Positions 60,230 through 64,000 of a DNA stretch of 64,000 nucleotides are shown here, in pieces (the first letter of the stretch is position 1; each line of letters opens with the position of its first letter). Position numbers and translations under genes: made by a program. Origin of the DNA: Rhodoferax antarcticus ANT.BR (GTDB lineage: Bacteria; Pseudomonadota; Gammaproteobacteria; Burkholderiales; Burkholderiaceae_C); contig NZ_MSYM01000005.1 of the NCBI RefSeq assembly GCF_001938565.1, positions 124,001 to 188,000 on the forward strand, given 5' to 3'. Below the pieces are notes generated by a model, which was not told the origin of the DNA, did no database searches, and saw nothing but the letters and a program-made list of their open reading frames with translations.

Positions 60230-61122
60230 GACGGCTGCGGCGCAGCGATGTATTGCACCGTTCTGGGTTTCTCAGGCGGGGCCAACACAAACTGGCTGGG
60301 GAACTTCTTCAGCAACTTGGTAGAGGTCATGTTTTTGCCACGCAGTTTGGCATCCAGCAGCGCCTTGGCAACGGCGGCCAGCGGCTGCGGTTGCCCGCTT
60401 TGCAGCGCTGGCACGGCGGCCAGAATCGTCGCCACATCCAGCAGCGCCATTTGGTGGCTCACCGCCTCAACCGCCACTGGCGTCGGTACCGGGTTGCCTG
60501 CTGGCGGGCTGACAACTGGCTTTTTCTGCGGTGCGGTAGTTTTGGCGACGACCTTTTTCGCAGGCGTTTTGGCGGGCGCTGGCGTGGCTGCGGCAGCTTT
60601 GTCGGCAGATGCTCCGCTGCTGGCGGTTTTTCGGGGTGTCGTTTTGCGCGGTGTCTTGCGTGCGGGGGCGGCCAGGCTGGGCAGCGGCGCAGCATCTGAT
60701 GCCGCCAGGTCTGGCCCGACCAAAATCACCCGGTCATAGGCGGGAATGGCTTCGCGGCCCATTTTGCTGCGCTCAGACACGCACACCACGCGAATGCCGC
60801 GCTCGCGCAGGCGCACCACCAGCGGGGTGAAGTCGGCATCACCCGAGCCGATGACGATCAGCTTGGGTGCGGGCACCTGGCAGGCAAGCTCCATGGCGTC
60901 CACCGCCAGCGCCATGTCGGTGGTGTTTTTGGTCAGTGCCAGGTTGACGAACGGGCGCACCGCCCAGGCGCGCAGGGTGTCGGCCAGGGCTTTGAGGTTT
61001 TCCGCGCTGCCGTAGGCGCGGCGCACTGGCAGGCGACCTTCGGTTTCTTCCAGCACCCGAAAAGCCTCATCCACCCAGGCACCTGAATTCAGGTTGTCCG
61101 CATCAATCAGAAAAATGTTCAT
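60226..61122 (-). CDS. NYN-domain (PIN-like) ribonuclease-like protein
   Basis: 298 aa from the ATG at 61122. The N-terminal NYN domain (about 1-140) carries the acidic residues of LabA/DUF88-type nucleases: FLIDADNLN, TKNTTDMALAVDAMELA, IGSGDADFTPLVVRLRE. A low-complexity Ala/Pro/Lys linker follows (about 150-215). The C-terminal part (VATILAAVPALQS, LRGKNMTSTKLLKKFPSQFV) resembles a LOTUS/OST-HTH RNA-binding module. Probably an RNA-processing or decay factor; no target is evident. Confidence 0.87.
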   Translation of the reverse strand: MNIFLIDADNLNSGAWVDEAFRVLEETEGRLPVRRAYGSAENLKALADTLRAWAVRPFVNLALTKNTTDMALAVDAMELACQVPAPKLIVIGSGDADFTPLVVRLRERGIRVVCVSERSKMGREAIPAYDRVILVGPDLAASDAAPLPSLAAPARKTPRKTTPRKTASSGASADKAAAATPAPAKTPAKKVVAKTTAPQKKPVVSPPAGNPVPTPVAVEAVSHQMALLDVATILAAVPALQSGQPQPLAAVAKALLDAKLRGKNMTSTKLLKKFPSQFVLAPPEKPRTVQYIAAPQPS

Positions 61123-61168
61123 GGCGTTTCCTTGTGTTGCTCGCGGGGCTGGAGCCACTGGGCGAAGC

Positions 61169-62224
61169 TCAGCCCACCAGCCGCCAGGCCAGGGCCTCAC
61201 CGCTGGCCAGCGGCTTGAGCTCAGCCTGGCCGAAGATGTAGCTGGCAGGCGGCGTCCAGCTTTCGCGCTTGAGCGTGATGCTGCCGGTATTGCGTGGCAA
61301 GCCGTAGAAGTCAGCGCCAAAGAAGCTGGCAAAGGCTTCCAGCTTGTCCAATGCGTCCACCGAGTCAAAGGCCTGCGCATACAACTCCATGGCGGCGTGG
61401 GCGGTGTAACAGCCGGCGCAACCCGAGGCGTGCTCTTTCAGGTGCACCGCGTGCGGCGCGCTGTCGGTGCCGAGGAAAAACTTCGCATCACCACTGGTCG
61501 CCGCAGCCAGCAGGGCTTGGCGATGGGTTTCGCGTTTGAGCACCGGCAGGCAGTAGTAATGCGGGCGGATGCCGCCGGTAAAGATCGCGTTGCGGTTGTA
61601 CAGCAGGTGGTGCGCAGTAAGCGTGGCCGCCTGAAAACGGGCATCAGCCGCCTGCACGTACTGCGCTGCCTCAAGCGTGGTGATGTGCTCCATGACGATT
61701 TTGAGCTCGGGAAAGTCGCGGCGCAGGGGAATGAGCTGGGTGTCGATGAACATCGCTTCGCGGTCAAACAGGTCGATATCGGGCGAGGTCACCTCGCCAT
61801 GCACCAGCAGCGGCAAGCCCACGCGCTGCATGGCTTCCAGCGTGGGGTAGGTTTTGCGCATGTCGGTCACGCCGGCGTCGCTGTTGGTGGTGGCGCCCGC
61901 CGGATACAGCTTGAGAGCAACCACACCTGCCTCTTTGGCGCGGACGATCTCATCGGCAGGCAGGTTGTCGGTGAGGTACAGCGTCATCAGCGGCTCAAAA
62001 TGCAGGCCAGCGGGCACTGCGGCCATGATGCGTTCGCGGTAAGCCAGTGCCTGCGCGGCGGTGGTCACCGGTGGGCGCAAATTGGGCATGATGATGGCGC
62101 GGGCAAACTGGGCTGCAGTGTGCGGCACCACGGTGGCCAGCGCGTTACCGTCGCGCACATGCAGGTGCCAGTCGTCCGGGCGGGTGAGGGTGAGGCTTTG
62201 AAGGGGGGTGGGCGTGGAGGTCAT
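61169..62224 (-). CDS. pyrC: Dihydroorotase PyrC
   Basis: 351 aa from the ATG at 62224. Zinc site [10 protein letters not shown] at the N-terminus, the lysine that is carbamylated in [42 protein letters not shown], and the third-metal aspartate in [10 protein letters not shown]. This is the type II (PyrC) enzyme, closing carbamoyl aspartate to dihydroorotate in pyrimidine synthesis. It lies 46 nt after the NYN gene start region on the same strand and is independent of carB/pyrB here. Confidence 0.95.
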   Translation of the reverse strand: MTSTPTPLQSLTLTRPDDWHLHVRDGNALATVVPHTAAQFARAIIMPNLRPPVTTAAQALAYRERIMAAVPAGLHFEPLMTLYLTDNLPADEIVRAKEAGVVALKLYPAGATTNSDAGVTDMRKTYPTLEAMQRVGLPLLVHGEVTSPDIDLFDREAMFIDTQLIPLRRDFPELKIVMEHITTLEAAQYVQAADARFQAATLTAHHLLYNRNAIFTGGIRPHYYCLPVLKRETHRQALLAAATSGDAKFFLGTDSAPHAVHLKEHASGCAGCYTAHAAMELYAQAFDSVDALDKLEAFASFFGADFYGLPRNTGSITLKRESWTPPASYIFGQAELKPLASGEALAWRLVG

Positions 62225-62337
62225 GCGCCGTATTGTCCCAAATGCCAGGTGGCTTGAGCAGACCGGCCTGCCCTGGCTGCAAGGTCCGGTTGCCCAGGCT
62301 GCCAGTGCACCGAGCTCTGGCACTGGGTGTCGATAGG

Positions 62338-62583
62338 TTAACCGGGTGGCGCCTGGCGCTGCAGGGCCACGCGAATGCGGGCAATGGTGTCCTCGACCGG
62401 GGCTGTGACTGGCACATCGAGGCCCAGCTTACGGGCAATGTCGTTCACCCGGACGGCGTTGAGCGGGATGCCGCCTGCGTCAATGGCGGCGATCAGCGCT
62501 TGCGCGCGCTGGTAGTCGGTGGGCGGCAGTTTGCTGCCAGACAAGACCGCTTTGAGCCGATGCAACAACTTGGCGCCTGGCAT
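62338..62583 (-). CDS. Small conserved-looking protein of unknown function
   Basis: 81 aa ([20 protein letters not shown]). No recognised domain. The start codon abuts the stop of the preceding 201-aa gene with no gap, so it is probably co-translated and real. The sequence is amphipathic with a segment [16 protein letters not shown] that could be a helix-turn-helix, but this is not convincing. Confidence 0.6.
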   Translation of the reverse strand: MPGAKLLHRLKAVLSGSKLPPTDYQRAQALIAAIDAGGIPLNAVRVNDIARKLGLDVPVTAPVEDTIARIRVALQRQAPPG

Positions 62584-63189
62584 TCAGACCCCCACCAGCG
62601 CGCCGTAGGCCTTGCGCGTTTGCGCTGCCACCGAGCGCAGCACCTGGGCGTAAGGGCTTTTATGCCGCGCCATCAGCCGGGCGGACGCGACCATCCTGGA
62701 GCGGCAAAACCAGTGGCAGGTGTGCTGCATCAAAAAAAGCTCCGCCATCATGGTGAAAGCCTTCTCTTTGGAGGGGGCGTCATCGCCCGCGCGAGCCGCT
62801 TGGGCGATGGCATGAGCATGCACATTGAACACTTTGCGCGCATCAAAGGTGTAACCCGGCAACCATTTGGTTATCTGGGGCAAGGCAAAGGGTACCTTGC
62901 TGATGCGTGCCTGCGGCTCGGGCACTTTGGAAAACGCCAGCGCAAAAGCATTGAACTGCTGCACCAGATCCGTTTCAGTGGTTTTCAGGGCGCTCCAGAT
63001 GGCGTCCTGGCGCTCTTTGTCCGTCTCACCCAGGGCGCGCAGATAACCCTGAATCAAGCTTTCCATCAGCTTTTCGATCGGGTACCTGGCCAGAAACGTG
63101 CCCAGCAGTGCAATGCGCACGTTCTGGTCGCGCTGGGTGAAGGAATGCAAACCCCAACCAATGATGAAAACAGAAATAAAAATATCCAT
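62584..63189 (-). CDS. Unknown protein with hydrophobic N-terminus
   Basis: 201 aa. Residues 1-17 (MDIFISVFIIGWGLHSF) form a short hydrophobic start, perhaps a membrane anchor; the rest is soluble and helical. I recognise no family. Not all of it is low complexity, codon use is normal, and the reading continues directly into the 81-aa gene, so it looks expressed. The 5' end lies beside a repeat copy. Confidence 0.6.
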   Translation of the reverse strand: MDIFISVFIIGWGLHSFTQRDQNVRIALLGTFLARYPIEKLMESLIQGYLRALGETDKERQDAIWSALKTTETDLVQQFNAFALAFSKVPEPQARISKVPFALPQITKWLPGYTFDARKVFNVHAHAIAQAARAGDDAPSKEKAFTMMAELFLMQHTCHWFCRSRMVASARLMARHKSPYAQVLRSVAAQTRKAYGALVGV

Positions 63190-63196
63190 AAATAAG

Positions 63197-63243
63197 TCTT
63201 CTAGCCCTTTTCCTGCATGCGCTTGTTGCTATTTAATCAATAG
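63197..63243 (-). repeat. Interspersed 48-bp repeat, copy 16 (reverse)
   Basis: TCTTCTAGCCCTTTTCCTG, then CATGCGCTTGTT, then GCTATTTAATCAATAG. Between divergently oriented unknown genes. Confidence 0.78.
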
Positions 63244-63291
63244 TTTATGAAAGACCCTATTCGCCCGTGGATGCCCATGCCAAAATAAACC

Positions 63292-64000
63292 ATGACCGAA
63301 CCCGATGCACCCGTTACACCCTTCGAAGCTGCCGTCTCGCTGGACAATTCTCCAGGGTTGGCCATGCCTGCGCTGCACCGTGCGGTGATTGGCCCGATGG
63401 GGGAGGATTATTACCTTCCCATCTTCAGCCGGTTTGAAGCCGCCGGAGAAGCCACTTTGTCGTGGAACTGGTCGGCCTGTCTGTTCAGCCTGAACTGGAT
63501 TCTCTTGCGGGGTCTGTGGGGGGTGGCGGTGGTGTTTGCTGCTGTGCTGCTGGGCATGGTGGTGCTACTGCTCGGCTTGCGCCAGTTGGTGTTTGACTGG
63601 CCGCCCGAGGTGCTTTATGGCTTGATCGGCGCTTGCCTGAGTCTTGGTGTGCTGGTGCCCGGTGCTTGGGGCAATGCGCTGTTTTTCAATCACAGCCGCA
63701 AGGCGATGGTGGCAGCCATTGAGGCCAACCCAACTCTGGAACTGGCGTGCACACAGTTGCGTCAGCGCGCCGCTTCGCGGGGGCGGCTCATCCGCATCCT
63801 GATCGTCAATGGGTTGCTGCTGCTGGCTGCGGCGGCGCTGGCCTATTGGCTGCTGCCCGAGTCTGGGGCGTCAATTGGCACCCCGGCCGCTGAAACGACG
63901 ACCATGGTTGTGGCTGCGCCTGCAATACCCGCCAGCCAGACGGCCAACGCGGTGGCTGAGATTGCCCCGGCGGCCAGTGAAGCCAGCGCTGGCGCCTTTG
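63292..64000 (+). CDS. DUF2628-like membrane protein (partial, runs off the right edge)
   Basis: Starts MTEPDAPVTPFEAAVSLDN. The block YYLPIFSRFEAAGEATLSWN, then WSACLFSLNWILLRGLWGVA, resembles DUF2628. Three membrane segments: VAVVFAAVLLGMVVLLLGLR, VLYGLIGACLSLGVLVPGAW and LLLLAAAALAYWLL. An Ala/Pro/Thr-rich periplasmic linker follows and is cut by the window end at 64000. Function unknown. Ribosome site is weak. Confidence 0.75.
   Translation, partial: MTEPDAPVTPFEAAVSLDNSPGLAMPALHRAVIGPMGEDYYLPIFSRFEAAGEATLSWNWSACLFSLNWILLRGLWGVAVVFAAVLLGMVVLLLGLRQLVFDWPPEVLYGLIGACLSLGVLVPGAWGNALFFNHSRKAMVAAIEANPTLELACTQLRQRAASRGRLIRILIVNGLLLLAAAALAYWLLPESGASIGTPAAETTTMVVAAPAIPASQTANAVAEIAPAASEASAGAF

Overview
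The window is GC-rich bacterial DNA from a betaproteobacterium, most likely Burkholderiales, family Comamonadaceae, in the Rhodoferax/Polaromonas neighbourhood. That placement is inferred from the protein sequences, the dapF-DUF484-xerC order, the RNase P RNA, and an abundant short repeat ending in AAGGGCTAGAGGCC. No phage, plasmid, CRISPR or tRNA signal was seen. Coding is dense, with many 4-bp ATGA overlaps between co-transcribed genes.

Layout. 0-3.4 kb: a minus-strand run ubiU-ubiV-ubiT-ubiX-ubiD (ubiD cut by the window edge), i.e. oxygen-independent ubiquinone synthesis next to the decarboxylation step, with an FNR-type site upstream. 3.5-15.1 kb: a full carbon-phosphorus lyase locus: phnGHIJKLM plus a hexapeptide acetyltransferase (minus), divergent phnF-DUF1045-phnN (plus), then phnCDE importer genes (minus). 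A flanked, MITE-like palindrome sits between phnN and phnE. 15.2-15.9 kb: decayed MFS and cupin_5 remnants. 15.9-22.2 kb: sucrose-phosphate synthase, sucrose-phosphate phosphatase and amylosucrase in one operon, divergent from an MscS-type channel; this looks like an osmotic-stress module.

22.2-37.5 kb is a duplication-rich, partly decaying region: an M20 peptidase and its truncated copy, two WS/DGAT acyltransferases, two intact and one truncated alpha/beta hydrolase, a chemoreceptor, an intact and a broken hexose-6-phosphate mutarotase on either side of a bacteriohemerythrin, and an IS4-type transposase remnant. 37.5-42 kb: xerC, DUF484, dapF (minus) and a NUDIX/metallo-beta-lactamase fusion. 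42-49.2 kb: a signalling run of HWE/HisKA_2-type kinase, ANTAR response regulator, chemoreceptor with a CheR-docking tail, and a MASE3-PAS-GGDEF-EAL protein. 49.3-64 kb: mostly housekeeping genes (mtfA, an RsuA-family protein with an altered catalytic residue, an NhaR-like LysR regulator, an IscR-like regulator without cysteines, rnpB, cysteine synthase, gdhA, a large FAD protein, LysE exporter, htpX, DUF3025, NYN protein, pyrC, and unknowns).

The most unusual signal is a roughly 48-bp interspersed repeat, in at least 16 copies. It has a small A/T-rich hairpin (GCTAT...ATAGC) at one end, a GCTTGCGC-like core and an AAGGGCTAGAGGCC-like end. Copies lie between genes, overlap or supply the stop codons of four genes, and are spliced in frame into dapF, the M20 peptidase, the NUDIX/MBL gene and the FAD protein gene. 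I know of no published name for it.
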